From: an uncultured Pelagibacteraceae bacterium
GTDB lineage: Bacteria; Pseudomonadota; Alphaproteobacteria; Pelagibacterales; Pelagibacteraceae
Direction: 5' to 3'
DNA length: 63,053 nucleotides
Assembly: GCA_902592285.1 (NCBI GenBank)
Contig: CACJED010000002.1
Span: 1 to 63,053 of the forward strand
Shown here: positions 39,950 through 48,633 of the stretch, in pieces
How positions within the stretch are numbered: position 1 is the first letter of the stretch
Layout: each line of letters opens with the position of its first letter
The notes under the pieces: model-generated
What the model was told of the DNA's origin: nothing
Databases searched by the model: none
Seen by the model: only the letters and a program-made list of their open reading frames with translations
Translations under genes and position numbers: made by a program

Positions 39950-40538
39950 TATTATTAGACTGTTCTTTAATGTATTTTGTACCTTCCCAGGGACTTTCAT
40001 AATCGAAATTTCTATAGTTTTGCTCTAACTTAACAGGTTCATTAATTACTTTTTTTTGTTCTTCGCTGTATCTAACTTCGGTATGTCCTGTTAAAGGAAA
40101 ATCTTTTCTTAATGGATGCCCTTCAAATCCATAATCAGTCAAAATTCTTCTCAAATCTGGATGGTCTTTAAAATTAATTCCATACATGTCAAAAACCTCT
40201 CTTTCCATCCAATTTGCAGCTGGAAAAACAGTCGTTAATGAATTTATCACTTCATTTTCATTAATTTGATAACTTAAAATAATTCTATGATTAAATTCAT
40301 GACTTAAAAGAAGATAAACGATTTTAAATCTTTGAGACTCTTCTGGATAATCAACCGCAGTTATATCAATTAATTGTCTAAATTTTGTATTCTTATTTGT
40401 CTTTAAAAAAAGAACGACGTCAATCAAATCTTCTCTATTAATTTCTAAATAAAGATGATTGTGCTTGATATTTGATTTATTTATTTTTGTTGTTAATTCA
40501 GAATTAATTTTTTTTTCCAATTCAATTAAAGTATTCAT
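39933..40538 (-). CDS. nuoC: NADH-quinone oxidoreductase subunit C
   Basis: 30-kDa subunit, 201 residues, encoded separately from nuoD. The signature [20 protein letters not shown] (about 115-134) followed by [20 protein letters not shown] is clear. It follows nuoB by five bases, and its 3' end overlaps nuoD. Confidence 0.96.
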   Translation of the reverse strand: MNTLIELEKKINSELTTKINKSNIKHNHLYLEINREDLIDVVLFLKTNKNTKFRQLIDITAVDYPEESQRFKIVYLLLSHEFNHRIILSYQINENEVINSLTTVFPAANWMEREVFDMYGINFKDHPDLRRILTDYGFEGHPLRKDFPLTGHTEVRYSEEQKKVINEPVKLEQNYRNFDYESPWEGTKYIKEQSNNNEKKN

Positions 40539-40543
40539 AAAAT

Positions 40544-41059
40544 TTATCTATTAAACGATCCTTTGTTTCTTATTTTTTTTTGTAATTGCAAAATTCCATA
40601 CAATAACGCCTCTGCAGAAGGTGGGCATCCTGGTACGTAAACATCTACGGGAACAATTCGATCACAACCTCTTACAACCGAATAAGAATAATGATAATAA
40701 CCTCCACCATTAGCGCAACTACCCATTGATATAACATATCTTGGTTCTGGCATTTGATCATAAACTTTTCTTAATGCTGGTGCCATTTTATTTGTCAAAG
40801 TGCCTGCTACTATCATTACATCCGATTGTCTGGGTGAACCACGCGGTGCAGCACCAAATCTTTCAAGATCATATCTTGGCATCGCAGTCTGCATCATCTC
40901 AACAGCACAACATGCTAGACCAAAAGTCATCCAATGAAGTGAGCCTGATCTAGACCAATTAACTAAATTATCTAATGAGGTTGTTATAAAACCATTTTTA
41001 CTGAAGTCCTCAGCTAATTTTTTAAATTCTTCAGGTACTTGATCTATTTTGCTATTCAT
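40544..41059 (-). CDS. nuoB: NADH-quinone oxidoreductase subunit B (N2 cluster)
   Basis: Holds cluster N2, the electron donor to quinone. Ligands are the tandem Cys50-Cys51 (LACCAVEMM), Cys115 (GSCANGGG) and Cys145 (VPGCPP). The 171 residues are of normal length. It lies nine bases after nuoA and five before nuoC. Confidence 0.97.
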   Translation of the reverse strand: MNSKIDQVPEEFKKLAEDFSKNGFITTSLDNLVNWSRSGSLHWMTFGLACCAVEMMQTAMPRYDLERFGAAPRGSPRQSDVMIVAGTLTNKMAPALRKVYDQMPEPRYVISMGSCANGGGYYHYSYSVVRGCDRIVPVDVYVPGCPPSAEALLYGILQLQKKIRNKGSFNR

Positions 41060-41068
41060 AAAATTAAT

Positions 41069-41437
41069 TTATTCCCAGTCTAAAGCACCTTTCTTCCATT
41101 CATAAATAAATCCAATTGTTAATATGAACAAAAAAATCATCATTGATATAAAACCAAGTAAACCAATGTTGCCTAGAGAAATTGCCCAAGGAAAAAGAAA
41201 TGCAATTTCTAAATCAAAAATTATAAAAAGAATTGCTACTAAATAAAATCTTACATCAAATTCCATTCTAGAGTCTTCAAATGGTTCAAATCCACACTCA
41301 TAAGCAGATAATTTTTCTGGATCTGGATTTTTTGGTGAGAGAATAAAATTAACTATTATAAATGCACAGCTTAAACCTAGAGCAATAATCAAAAAAAGTA
41401 TTATTGGTAAATATTCTTGTATGAAATTTGGTAACAT
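41069..41437 (-). CDS. nuoA: NADH-quinone oxidoreductase subunit A
   Basis: Complex I membrane subunit, 122 residues with three helices and the conserved loop [24 protein letters not shown] sequence containing the Cys of the quinone-site loop. It is the first gene of the nuo operon. A 97-base gap separates it from tRNA-Asp; that gap holds a possible promoter and a Fur-type palindrome. No clear Shine-Dalgarno sequence precedes the ATG. Confidence 0.96.
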   Translation of the reverse strand: MLPNFIQEYLPIILFLIIALGLSCAFIIVNFILSPKNPDPEKLSAYECGFEPFEDSRMEFDVRFYLVAILFIIFDLEIAFLFPWAISLGNIGLLGFISMMIFLFILTIGFIYEWKKGALDWE

Positions 41438-41502
41438 GTAAGTCTATATAACAACTTTTATGACTTGTTGTAGTGGAGAAAAGTCACATTTTTAGCGGTA
41501 AC

Positions 41503-41517
41503 TGATAATGATTATCA
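41503..41517. promoter_or_regulatory. Fur-type 7-1-7 palindrome upstream of the nuo operon
   Basis: TGATAATGATTATCA is a perfect 7-1-7 inverted repeat and matches the TGATAATNATTATCA form of the classical Fur box at every position. Its right edge is 80 bases and its left edge 66 bases upstream of nuoA. On the minus strand it overlaps TTGATA, which with TAAAAA 18 bases later makes a plausible promoter, so a bound repressor would block it. Complex I is rich in Fe-S clusters, so iron control would make sense. Which Fur-family protein, if any, binds is unknown, and classical alphaproteobacterial iron regulators often use other motifs. Confidence 0.5.
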
Positions 41518-41534
41518 ATAATTTTTAAAAAAAG

Positions 41535-41611
41535 TGGCGGGAGTGAAGGGACTCGAACCCTCGACCTATCGCGTGACAGGCGATCGCTCTAACCAACTGA
41601 GCTACACCCCC
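41535..41611 (-). tRNA. tRNA-Asp (GTC)
   Basis: Reads GGGGGTG at the 5' end and pairs with CACTCCC (one G-T wobble). The D arm is GCTC-GAGC, the anticodon stem ATCGC-GCGAT encloses loop CTGTCAC (anticodon GTC), and the T arm GAGGG-TTCGAGT-CCCTT is regular. CCA is encoded. It is 12 bases downstream of tRNA-Val. A run of seven T directly follows the CCA on the minus strand and may help termination. Confidence 0.96.
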
Positions 41612-41623
41612 ACTTATATATTT

Positions 41624-41699
41624 TGGTGGGCAGTAAAGGACTCGAACCTTTGACCCCCTCGGTGTAAACGAGATGCTCTACCAACTGAGCTAACCGCCC
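41624..41699 (-). tRNA. tRNA-Val (TAC)
   Basis: Acceptor GGGCGGT pairs with ACTGCCC. D arm GCTC-GAGC, anticodon loop TTTACAC (anticodon TAC), T loop TTCGAGT, and encoded CCA are all in place over 76 bases. It precedes tRNA-Asp by 12 bases and starts 49 bases after the lon stop, so the pair may share a transcript. Confidence 0.96.
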
Positions 41700-41748
41700 C
41701 AAAATATCGGTACTAATACATCAACGTAGCTGCAAAGTAAATTATTTA

Positions 41749-44127
41749 TTATTGAATACTAGCTTGAGATTTGTCATCTTTTTTACTCAAATCAACCTCA
41801 ACCCATTCAGTTCTTTTTAGTTCTTTTGTTAAAGCTATTTTTAAAACCTGATCTGCAAATTCTACAGGAGTAATTTTGATCTCATCAACAATTTTTTTAG
41901 GCATATCAACTAAATCTTTTTCATTCTCTTTTGGAATAATTACCTCTTTGACTCCAGCTCTATGTGCGGCCAACAATTTTTCTTTCAATCCTCCTATTGG
42001 AAGAACTTGTCCTGTAATTGTAACTTCTCCTGTCATTGCAATATCTCTTTTTACAGGAATATTAGTTAATGACGAAACAATTGATGTTACCATTCCAACA
42101 CCTGCTGAAGGTCCATCTTTTGGAGTAGCACCCTCAGGTACATGTATATGAAAATCTTTTTTTTCAAATAAAGGTGGAATTATTCCATATTCTAAACATT
42201 TTGATCTTACAAACGATTTAGCTGCTTTTACGGACTCTTGCATTACATCTCCTAGTTTTCCAGTGATTTGCATTCTTCCTTTACCTGGCATTGTTACAGT
42301 TTCAATTTTTAATATTTCACCTCCATATTCAGTCCAAGCTAAACCCGTGACAATTCCTACTCTATTATCAGCCTCTAATTCTCCAGATTTATATTTTGCT
42401 ACTCCTAAAAAATCTGACAAATTTTTTATATTAATCTCAACATTTTTTTGCTCACCAGATACAATTTTTTTAACAACTTTTCTTGAAAGTTTAGAGATTT
42501 CTCGCTCCAGATTTCTTACTCCAGACTCTTTTGTATAATTTCTAATTACTTCTTTGATTATGTTTTTATCAAGTTTCATTTCATTTTCTTTTACACCGTT
42601 ATCTTTAACTTGTTTTGGTAATAAAAATTTATTAGCTATGCTAATTTTTTCATCTTCTGTGTAACCTGCAAGTCTAATTACTTCCATTCTGTCTAATAAA
42701 GGAGGAAGAATGTTTAAAGTGTTCGCAGTAGTAACAAACATTACATCTGATAAATCATAATCAACTTCTAAATAGTGGTCATTAAAAGTAGTATTTTGTT
42801 CTGGATCTAGAGCTTCCAATAAAGCTGAAGAAGGATCACCTCTATAATCATTTCCAATTTTATCTATTTCATCTAATAGAATTAAAGGATTTTTTGTTCC
42901 AGCTTTTTTCATCATTTGAATAATCTTACCAGGAAGAGAACCAATATAAGTTCTTCTATGTCCTCTTATTTCTGCCTCATCTCTCATTCCACCAACAGAC
43001 ATTCTAACAAACTCTCTGTTAGTTGCTTTAGCTATAGATTTTCCTAATGAGGTTTTCCCAACACCTGGGGGGCCAACTAAACATAGAATTGGTCCTTTAA
43101 TTTTTTCCATTCTCTTTTGAACAGCTAAAAACTCAATTATTCTCTCTTTAACTTTTTCAAGTCCAAAGTGATCTTTATCTAAAACCTCTAATGCTTTAGC
43201 TAAATCAATCGCTACCTCACTTTTTTTATGCCAAGGTAGATCTATCATCCAATCTAAGTAATTTCTTACAACTGTTGCTTCAGCAGACATTGGACTCATA
43301 TTTTTTAATTTTTTTAGTTCTTGGAGACATTTTTTTTCAACGTCTTTAGGCATTTTTGCTTTAAGGATTGATTTATTCAAACTAGTATTTTCATCTTTAC
43401 CATCTTCAATTTCTCCTAATTCTTTTTGAATAGCTTTTAGTTGCTCATTTAAGTAATATTCTCTTTGAGTTTTCTCCATTTGAGTTTTAACTCTACCTCT
43501 TATTCTTTTTTCTACTCCAATAATACTAGTTTCATTTTCCATTATTTTGATTATGGCATTTAATCTTTTTTTAACATCAACAGTTTCAAATATTTGTTGC
43601 TTTTCTGAAATTGAAGCTGTTATGTGAGAAGCTATATTATCAGCTATTTGAGATGGATCTTTTAATTGCTTTATAGTATTTATAATTTCATTAGAAATCT
43701 TTTTATTTATCGAAGTAAGCTTTTCTAATCTTCTTATTGCAGTAGCAGCTAAAGGAAATAGATCTTCCTCTTTATTTGAAATATCATTAAAGGAGGTATA
43801 CTCACATACAATAAATTTTTCATTATCTTTGAAGTCTAAAATTTTAACTCTTTTTATCCCTTCTACTAAAACTTTCACTGTTCCGTCAGGTAACTTTAAT
43901 AATTGCAAAATATTTCCTTCACAACCATACATAAATACGTCTGTTTTCTTTGGATCATCTATTTCAGAATTTTTTTGTGTTACAAGAATAATTTTTTTAT
44001 CATTCTTCATCACTTCATTTAATGCTGATATTGATTTATCTCTTCCAACAAACAATGGGATAACCATACTTGGAAAGACAACAATGTCTCTTAAGGGCAA
44101 TAATGGTAATGATATTTTTACGTCCAT
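41749..44127 (-). CDS. lon: ATP-dependent protease Lon
   Basis: Degrades misfolded and regulatory proteins in the cytoplasm. The 792 residues start with the family N-terminus LPLLPLRDIVVFPSMVIPLF, then a helical linker, the AAA+ domain with Walker A GPPGVGKTSLG (about 350) and the protease domain with nucleophile Ser in PKDGPSAGVGM (about 676) and the Lys of IGGLKEKLLAA (about 717). It follows clpX by 61 bases and completes a folding/proteolysis block with tig, clpP and clpX, an order shared with many proteobacteria. Confidence 0.97.
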   Translation of the reverse strand: MDVKISLPLLPLRDIVVFPSMVIPLFVGRDKSISALNEVMKNDKKIILVTQKNSEIDDPKKTDVFMYGCEGNILQLLKLPDGTVKVLVEGIKRVKILDFKDNEKFIVCEYTSFNDISNKEEDLFPLAATAIRRLEKLTSINKKISNEIINTIKQLKDPSQIADNIASHITASISEKQQIFETVDVKKRLNAIIKIMENETSIIGVEKRIRGRVKTQMEKTQREYYLNEQLKAIQKELGEIEDGKDENTSLNKSILKAKMPKDVEKKCLQELKKLKNMSPMSAEATVVRNYLDWMIDLPWHKKSEVAIDLAKALEVLDKDHFGLEKVKERIIEFLAVQKRMEKIKGPILCLVGPPGVGKTSLGKSIAKATNREFVRMSVGGMRDEAEIRGHRRTYIGSLPGKIIQMMKKAGTKNPLILLDEIDKIGNDYRGDPSSALLEALDPEQNTTFNDHYLEVDYDLSDVMFVTTANTLNILPPLLDRMEVIRLAGYTEDEKISIANKFLLPKQVKDNGVKENEMKLDKNIIKEVIRNYTKESGVRNLEREISKLSRKVVKKIVSGEQKNVEINIKNLSDFLGVAKYKSGELEADNRVGIVTGLAWTEYGGEILKIETVTMPGKGRMQITGKLGDVMQESVKAAKSFVRSKCLEYGIIPPLFEKKDFHIHVPEGATPKDGPSAGVGMVTSIVSSLTNIPVKRDIAMTGEVTITGQVLPIGGLKEKLLAAHRAGVKEVIIPKENEKDLVDMPKKIVDEIKITPVEFADQVLKIALTKELKRTEWVEVDLSKKDDKSQASIQ

Positions 44128-44188
44128 TCTCTAAATATGGATATTAAATTTGATATTGCAATAGGTTTTTGTGAGTTATTATTACTCG

Positions 44189-45457
44189 TTATGCTGCTGA
44201 AGTCTTGTTATTTTTTGATTTACCCTCATCTTTTGAGTGTACCAAAATAGGTTGACTTTGACCTTTTGCAGCGGATGAATCAATAATTACTTCTTCTATA
44301 TTTTCTTGACTTGGCAAATCATACATAGTTTTTAATAATATATTTTCTAAGATAGATCTAAGACCTCTAGCGCCAGTTTTTTTATTAATAGCTTTTTGAG
44401 CGATTTCTTTTAGAGCATTATCTTTAAATATTAATTTCGCTCCATCTAATTTAAATAATTCTTGGTATTGTTTAGTTAATGAATTTTTAGGTTCTTGTAA
44501 AATCTTTATCAATGATTTTTCATCCAAATCATCCAGTGTTGCTATCATAGGTAATCTTCCAATAAACTCCGGTATTAAACCGTATTTTAAAAGATCCTCG
44601 GGTTCTAAACTTTTCATCCATTCACCAGTTTTTTTATCTTGTGTATTTTTAACATCTGCACCAAATCCAATTGAAGTACCTTTGTCTCTTTGAGAAATTA
44701 TCTTATCTAAACCAGCAAAAGCTCCACCACAAATGAATAGGATATTAGTTGTATCCACTTGTAAAAATTCTTGTTGTGGATGTTTTCTACCACCTTGAGG
44801 AGGAACACTTGCTACTGTTCCTTCCATTATTTTTAATAAAGCTTGTTGGACTCCCTCACCGGAAACGTCTCTTGTAATAGATGGGTTCTCGGATTTTCTA
44901 CTAATTTTATCTACTTCATCTATGTATACTATTCCTCTTTGAGCTTTTTCAACATTATAATCTGCTGCTTGAAGTAATTTTAAAATTATATTTTCAACAT
45001 CTTCTCCAACATAACCTGCCTCAGTTAAAGTGGTCGCATCAGCCATGGTAAATGGTACATCTAAAATTCTTGCAAGTGTCTGAGCTAATAATGTTTTTCC
45101 GCAACCAGTTGGTCCAACTAAAAGAATATTTGATTTTGCAAGCTCAACGTTTTTACTTGTTTTATTTTCATAATTTAATCTTTTATAATGATTATGAACA
45201 GCTACTGACAAAACTTTTTTAGCGTGTGCTTGACCAATAACATAATCATCTAAAACCATACAAATTTCTTTTGGTGATGGAAGTCCATCCTGGTGTTTTA
45301 CAAGAGTGTCTTTGTTTTCTTCTTTTATGATATCCATGCAAAGCTCAACACATTCATCACATATAAATACAGTTGGCCCAGCAATGAGTTTTCTAACCTC
45401 ATGTTGGCTTTTGCCACAAAAAGAACAGTAAAGAATATTTTTGTTATTAGTGTTCAT
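44189..45457 (-). CDS. clpX: ATP-dependent Clp protease ATP-binding subunit ClpX
   Basis: Unfoldase that feeds ClpP. The N-terminal zinc-binding domain has Cys11, 14, 33 and 36; Walker A is GPTGCGKT (115-122); [13 protein letters not shown] is Walker [11 protein letters not shown] marks the sensor-2 region. The 422 residues match the family. It follows clpP by 88 bases, a gap that could hold a promoter of its own though I see no strong one. Confidence 0.97.
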   Translation of the reverse strand: MNTNNKNILYCSFCGKSQHEVRKLIAGPTVFICDECVELCMDIIKEENKDTLVKHQDGLPSPKEICMVLDDYVIGQAHAKKVLSVAVHNHYKRLNYENKTSKNVELAKSNILLVGPTGCGKTLLAQTLARILDVPFTMADATTLTEAGYVGEDVENIILKLLQAADYNVEKAQRGIVYIDEVDKISRKSENPSITRDVSGEGVQQALLKIMEGTVASVPPQGGRKHPQQEFLQVDTTNILFICGGAFAGLDKIISQRDKGTSIGFGADVKNTQDKKTGEWMKSLEPEDLLKYGLIPEFIGRLPMIATLDDLDEKSLIKILQEPKNSLTKQYQELFKLDGAKLIFKDNALKEIAQKAINKKTGARGLRSILENILLKTMYDLPSQENIEEVIIDSSAAKGQSQPILVHSKDEGKSKNNKTSAA

Positions 45458-45545
45458 AATTTTTAAAACGAATCAATTCAATACTTTATTATAGGATACT
45501 TGCTGATATCAAGTTTCAAATTATCTGTCTTCAATATATTGTATG

Positions 45546-46157
45546 CTAAGTTCTTTTTTCTACAACTTCATCTATTAATCCAAAGGATTTGGCTACATCA
45601 GCTGTCATGAAATTGTCTCTTTCAAGAGCACTTTTGATTTCATCCACACTTTTACCTGTATGCTTTGAATAAATTTCATTTAATCTTTTCTTTAAAGAAA
45701 GAACTTCATTAGCATGTATTTCTATATCAGTTGCTTGACCTTGAAAACCAGCTGATGGCTGGTGAACCATAATTCTTGAATTAGGTAATGAAAATCTTTT
45801 ACCTTTAGTTCCTGCAGCAAGCAAAAATGATCCCATGGATGCAGCTTGACCAATACAAAGAGTAGAGATTTCAGGTTTAATATATTGCATAGTATCATAT
45901 ATACCAAGACCTGCCGTAACTAAACCACCAGGACTATTTATATATAAATAAATTTCTTTTTTTGGATCTTCCGCCTCTAAAAATAATAATTGAGCTGTTA
46001 TAACTGAGGCAACATTATCGTTTATTTGACCTGTTAAAAAAATAATTCTCTCTTTTAAAAGTCTTGAATATATATCGTAAGCTCTCTCACCTTTGTTTGA
46101 TTGTTCAACAACCATAGGAACCAGATTGCTCATAAATTCTGAAATTTTATTTGTCAT
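45546..46157 (-). CDS. clpP: ATP-dependent Clp protease proteolytic subunit
   Basis: Serine protease barrel working with ClpX. Catalytic Ser107 lies in GQAASMGS and His132 in MVHQPS; the Asp is near residue 181. The 203 residues are of normal length, with a short propeptide-like start. It lies 33 bases after tig. Confidence 0.97.
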   Translation of the reverse strand: MTNKISEFMSNLVPMVVEQSNKGERAYDIYSRLLKERIIFLTGQINDNVASVITAQLLFLEAEDPKKEIYLYINSPGGLVTAGLGIYDTMQYIKPEISTLCIGQAASMGSFLLAAGTKGKRFSLPNSRIMVHQPSAGFQGQATDIEIHANEVLSLKKRLNEIYSKHTGKSVDEIKSALERDNFMTADVAKSFGLIDEVVEKRT

Positions 46158-46190
46158 AAAGTTGATTCGTTCTACTTATACAACTTGAGA

Positions 46191-47624
46191 TTACTTTTTG
46201 CTAACTTTTTTTGTTTTTTTAATTGAAGGTTTAGTTTTTTTGGTTTTTGGCTTAGATTTCTTTTCAGAAGATTTGCTTGCCTCAACTTTTTTTTCAGGTT
46301 TTCTTTGATCTTTAAGTTCTTGATCTAGCTGTTGTTTTTGAGATTCTTTTAAAATTTTTTCTGCTTCATCTTTAGTAATTTCTTTTTCATTTGGCTTAGC
46401 TTTTTCTTTTATAAGACTAATTATTTTTTCTTCATAAACAGTGCCTCTTAAACTTGCAACGGCCGAAGGATTTTTTTGATAAAAATCCATTACCATTTTT
46501 TCCTGGCCTGGCATCATTCTTAATTGTTTCTGTATTTCAGCTTGAAGTTCTTGCTCGTTTACTTTAATTTTATTTTGTTCACCAAATTCATTTAAAATTA
46601 AACCTGTTTTAATTCTTTTTTTTGCGATTTCTTCAAAATTTTTTCTACTTTTTTTTGTATCCTCTTCACTCATCCCCTGTGATAAAATTTTAATCTCTTC
46701 ATCAATTAAGTTTTCAGGAATTTCATCCACTTTAAATTTTTCTAATTCTTTTAAAATTTGATTTTTTGATAACCTATCTAAAGAATTTTTATATTCATCA
46801 TTAATCTGGTTAGAAATTAATTTTTTTAAATCTTGCAAATCTTTTGCACCTAAATTTTTAGCAAAATCATCATTTATTTTTACTTCCTCAGATTTTTTAA
46901 CTGATGTAATTTTACAATTAAATTTTGCTTTTTTATTAGCAAATTCTTTTTGTGGAAAATTTTCTGGTAGTAAAGCTTCAACTAATTTTAATTCATTTTT
47001 TTTAACACCAATTAATTGTTTATCAAAACCTTTTAAAAACAAATCTTTTCCAAGTGTTAATTGAGTGTTTTTTCCCTCATTGCCTTTAAAAGTTTGGCCA
47101 TCAACTGTTGCACTATAATCTAAGACTACAAGATCTCCTTCTTTAGCTTGAGTTTCTGGTGAGACATCTTTAAAGTTAGGTTGATTTTTTGCTATTTCTT
47201 TTATTCTTTTGTCAGTTTCTGAAGGATCAATTTTAACTTTGTACTGATCAAATTTTATATTAGTAATTTCTTTTGTGTCGATTTTAGGCAACTCTGTTAC
47301 TGAAAGAACGTATTCTAGCTCTTTGTCTTCACCATAAGTTTTTAAATCAAGTTTTGGTTGACCGGCAGGTTTGATCTTATTTTCCTCTAGTGCTTTAGTT
47401 GATGTGTCTTTTAAAACTTTATCTAAAACCTCGCTAAAAACTGCTTTACCAAATTGTCTTTTTAAAATTTCTTTTGGAACTTTTCCTGGCCTAAATCCTT
47501 TTAAATTAACTGTAGTTTTAATCTCTTCATATTTTTCGTCCATATAAGAAGACATTGTCTTCTTATCTATAAAAACTTTTACGTCTTTATTTAATCCCTT
47601 TTTATTTTCTACAATAACTTTCAT
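46191..47624 (-). CDS. tig: Trigger factor
   Basis: Ribosome-bound chaperone for nascent chains. I choose the ATG at 47624 (477 residues, MKVIVENKKGLNKDVKV), because longer frames run into tRNA-Leu. The ribosome-binding signature appears as GFRPGKVPKEILKRQFGK (about 43-60), the FKBP-like domain spans about 155-245 (EGDLVVLDYSATVDG), and the helical C-domain follows. The last roughly 50 residues form a lysine-rich tail (ending KKTKPSIKKTKKVSKK), longer than in E. coli. The tRNA-Leu 3' end is only nine bases upstream, with no ribosome binding site between. Confidence 0.95.
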   Translation of the reverse strand: MKVIVENKKGLNKDVKVFIDKKTMSSYMDEKYEEIKTTVNLKGFRPGKVPKEILKRQFGKAVFSEVLDKVLKDTSTKALEENKIKPAGQPKLDLKTYGEDKELEYVLSVTELPKIDTKEITNIKFDQYKVKIDPSETDKRIKEIAKNQPNFKDVSPETQAKEGDLVVLDYSATVDGQTFKGNEGKNTQLTLGKDLFLKGFDKQLIGVKKNELKLVEALLPENFPQKEFANKKAKFNCKITSVKKSEEVKINDDFAKNLGAKDLQDLKKLISNQINDEYKNSLDRLSKNQILKELEKFKVDEIPENLIDEEIKILSQGMSEEDTKKSRKNFEEIAKKRIKTGLILNEFGEQNKIKVNEQELQAEIQKQLRMMPGQEKMVMDFYQKNPSAVASLRGTVYEEKIISLIKEKAKPNEKEITKDEAEKILKESQKQQLDQELKDQRKPEKKVEASKSSEKKSKPKTKKTKPSIKKTKKVSKK

Positions 47625-47633
47625 AATATTAAA

Positions 47634-47718
47634 TGGTAGGGCGAAAAGGACTCGAACCTTCACATGTTGCCATATTGGTTCCTAAGACCAACGCGTCTAC
47701 CAATTCCGCCATCGCCCC
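47634..47718 (-). tRNA. tRNA-Leu (TAG)
   Basis: An 85-base class II tRNA. GGGGCGA pairs with TCGCCCT; the anticodon stem TTGGT-ACCAA encloses CTTAGGA (anticodon TAG); a long variable arm (TATGGCAACATG region) precedes the T arm with TTCGAGT. CCA is encoded. It is immediately followed by tig. A plausible promoter (TTGGAC, 17 bases, TATAAA at 47738-47733) lies upstream. Confidence 0.95.
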
Positions 47719-47732
47719 ACAAATTTAGTGGT

Positions 47733-47761
47733 TTTATATATGATTGAAACTAATTGTCCAA
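47733..47761 (-). promoter_or_regulatory. Probable promoter of tRNA-Leu and tig
   Basis: TTGGAC (47761-47756), a 17-base spacer and TATAAA (47738-47733) precede the tRNA by 14 bases, the distance expected for a short 5' leader removed by RNase P. The -10 matches five of six consensus positions; the -35 is poor (three of six). Confidence 0.4.
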
Positions 47762-47770
47762 CGACAATTA
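47751..47770. promoter_or_regulatory. 8-4-8 palindrome between tRNA-Leu/tig and the DUF1289 gene
   Basis: TAATTGTC-CAAC-GACAATTA is a perfect inverted repeat with eight-base arms. It overlaps TTGGAC, the likely -35 of the minus-strand tRNA-Leu promoter, and lies one base before TTGTAA, a possible -35 for the plus-strand gene. Its place in a divergent intergenic region suggests an operator for both directions, but the binding protein is unknown and a chance AT-rich repeat is possible. Confidence 0.4.
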
Positions 47771-47806
47771 TTGTAAAATATATTAATTTTCCTTTATAAT
47801 AATAAT

Positions 47807-48058
47807 ATGATTATTTCACCTTGCATAAGTATTTGTAAAACTGATCCAAGTACTGGGTACTGCTATGGTTGTGGAAGAAATAATGAAGAAAAAAAAATTT
47901 GGAAACTTGACGATACAACTGATGAGTGGAAAAAAGAAAATCTTCAAAAAATTAAAAAAAGACTTCAAGGTTGGCAATTAAAAAGTTTTGAGGAGTCCTA
48001 TACATATAAAATTGAAAATGGTATCTCTCTGTTTAAAAAAAATCTAAAAAATGAGTAA
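47807..48058 (+). CDS. DUF1289 family protein
   Basis: An 83-residue protein beginning IISPCISICKTDPSTGYCYG, with Cys6, Cys10, Cys19 and Cys22 in the spacing of the DUF1289 family, which may bind a metal. Function is unknown. A perfect TATAAT at 47795-47800 is only six bases before the ATG, so the transcript may start at or very near the start codon. Its last eight bases overlap the next small gene (ATGAGTAA). Confidence 0.85.
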   Translation: MIISPCISICKTDPSTGYCYGCGRNNEEKKIWKLDDTTDEWKKENLQKIKKRLQGWQLKSFEESYTYKIENGISLFKKNLKNE

Positions 48059-48224
48059 AACATCAATAGTTATAATTATATATATCATCGGTCTTATTAT
48101 TGGAGCGTTGTTTCTTAAAATTTGGAGTGCTGATACAAGTGTTTTTAAAGGTTTGTTAGGATTAGGATGGACTGCTCTCCTTCTTATAGGAATATTTTTT
48201 GCTGAAAAAAATGAGAAAAATTAA
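48051..48224 (+). CDS. Small two-helix membrane protein, unknown function
   Basis: A 57-codon frame starts at the ATG overlapping the DUF1289 stop and ends at 48224. It encodes two hydrophobic helices (about 5-23, IVIIIYIIGLIIGALFL, and 33-51, KGLLGLGWTALLLIGIFFA) separated by a short polar turn containing WSADTS, with a charged tail AEKNEKN. Glycine spacing in helix 1 is regular. I do not recognise a family. Overlaps with both neighbours support real translation, since coupled start/stop overlaps are the rule in this genome. Confidence 0.6.
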   Translation: MSKTSIVIIIYIIGLIIGALFLKIWSADTSVFKGLLGLGWTALLLIGIFFAEKNEKN

Positions 48225-48633
48225 ATTATTAATTCTTTTTTTTTTAATTAATCTACCTATTCAAAATTTAAAATCAGAAATAATCATTATGCGTGCATGT
48301 GATGACAAACAAGATGAATTTCTAAAAAATGAATATATTCTAAATTTAGATGAGTTGATTATGATAAGAAATTATGTTTATAAAGAAAAAACTTTCCAAA
48401 AATACAGATTAACTGACCTAAGTGTAAAAAAATCGAACTCTTACATAAGAAATATTTATGAAGAAGGTGGAAAAATTTTAACACATAAACATGGTTATCC
48501 ACAATTTTATACTCAAATTTTATTCGAAAAAGGGAAAAAAGAAATTTATATGAAAACTGTTTTAAACAATGAGGAAGGAATTTCAAAAATATCTACTTGT
48601 AAAAAAATAGAAAAATTTGAAAAAGAAAGTTAA
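48211..48633 (+). CDS. Secreted protein of unknown function
   Basis: A 140-residue protein with a signal peptide (MRKIKLLILFFLINL, cleavage near LKS-E). The mature part has two cysteines, one near the N-terminus (MRACDDKQDEF) and one near the C-terminus (ISTCKKIEKF), which could form a disulfide in the periplasm. I prefer the ATG at 48211; a TTG four codons earlier is less likely. It overlaps the two-helix gene by 14 bases. Its last four bases overlap a convergent small gene. No family recognised. Confidence 0.65.
   Translation: MRKIKLLILFFLINLPIQNLKSEIIIMRACDDKQDEFLKNEYILNLDELIMIRNYVYKEKTFQKYRLTDLSVKKSNSYIRNIYEEGGKILTHKHGYPQFYTQILFEKGKKEIYMKTVLNNEEGISKISTCKKIEKFEKES

Noticed and set aside
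39950..40000. A 17-residue N-terminal extension of NuoD
   Set aside because: It overlaps nuoC more deeply and the family begins close to the chosen ATG.
44135..44162. Heat-shock-like promoter (ATTGCAA and ATCCATAT) before lon
   Set aside because: The -10 is only seven bases from the start codon and both boxes match weakly; transcription would begin at the ATG, leaving out the GAGA ribosome site.
47625..47663. A 13-residue N-terminal extension of trigger factor
   Set aside because: It would be read from inside tRNA-Leu; the conserved protein starts at the ATG at 47624.
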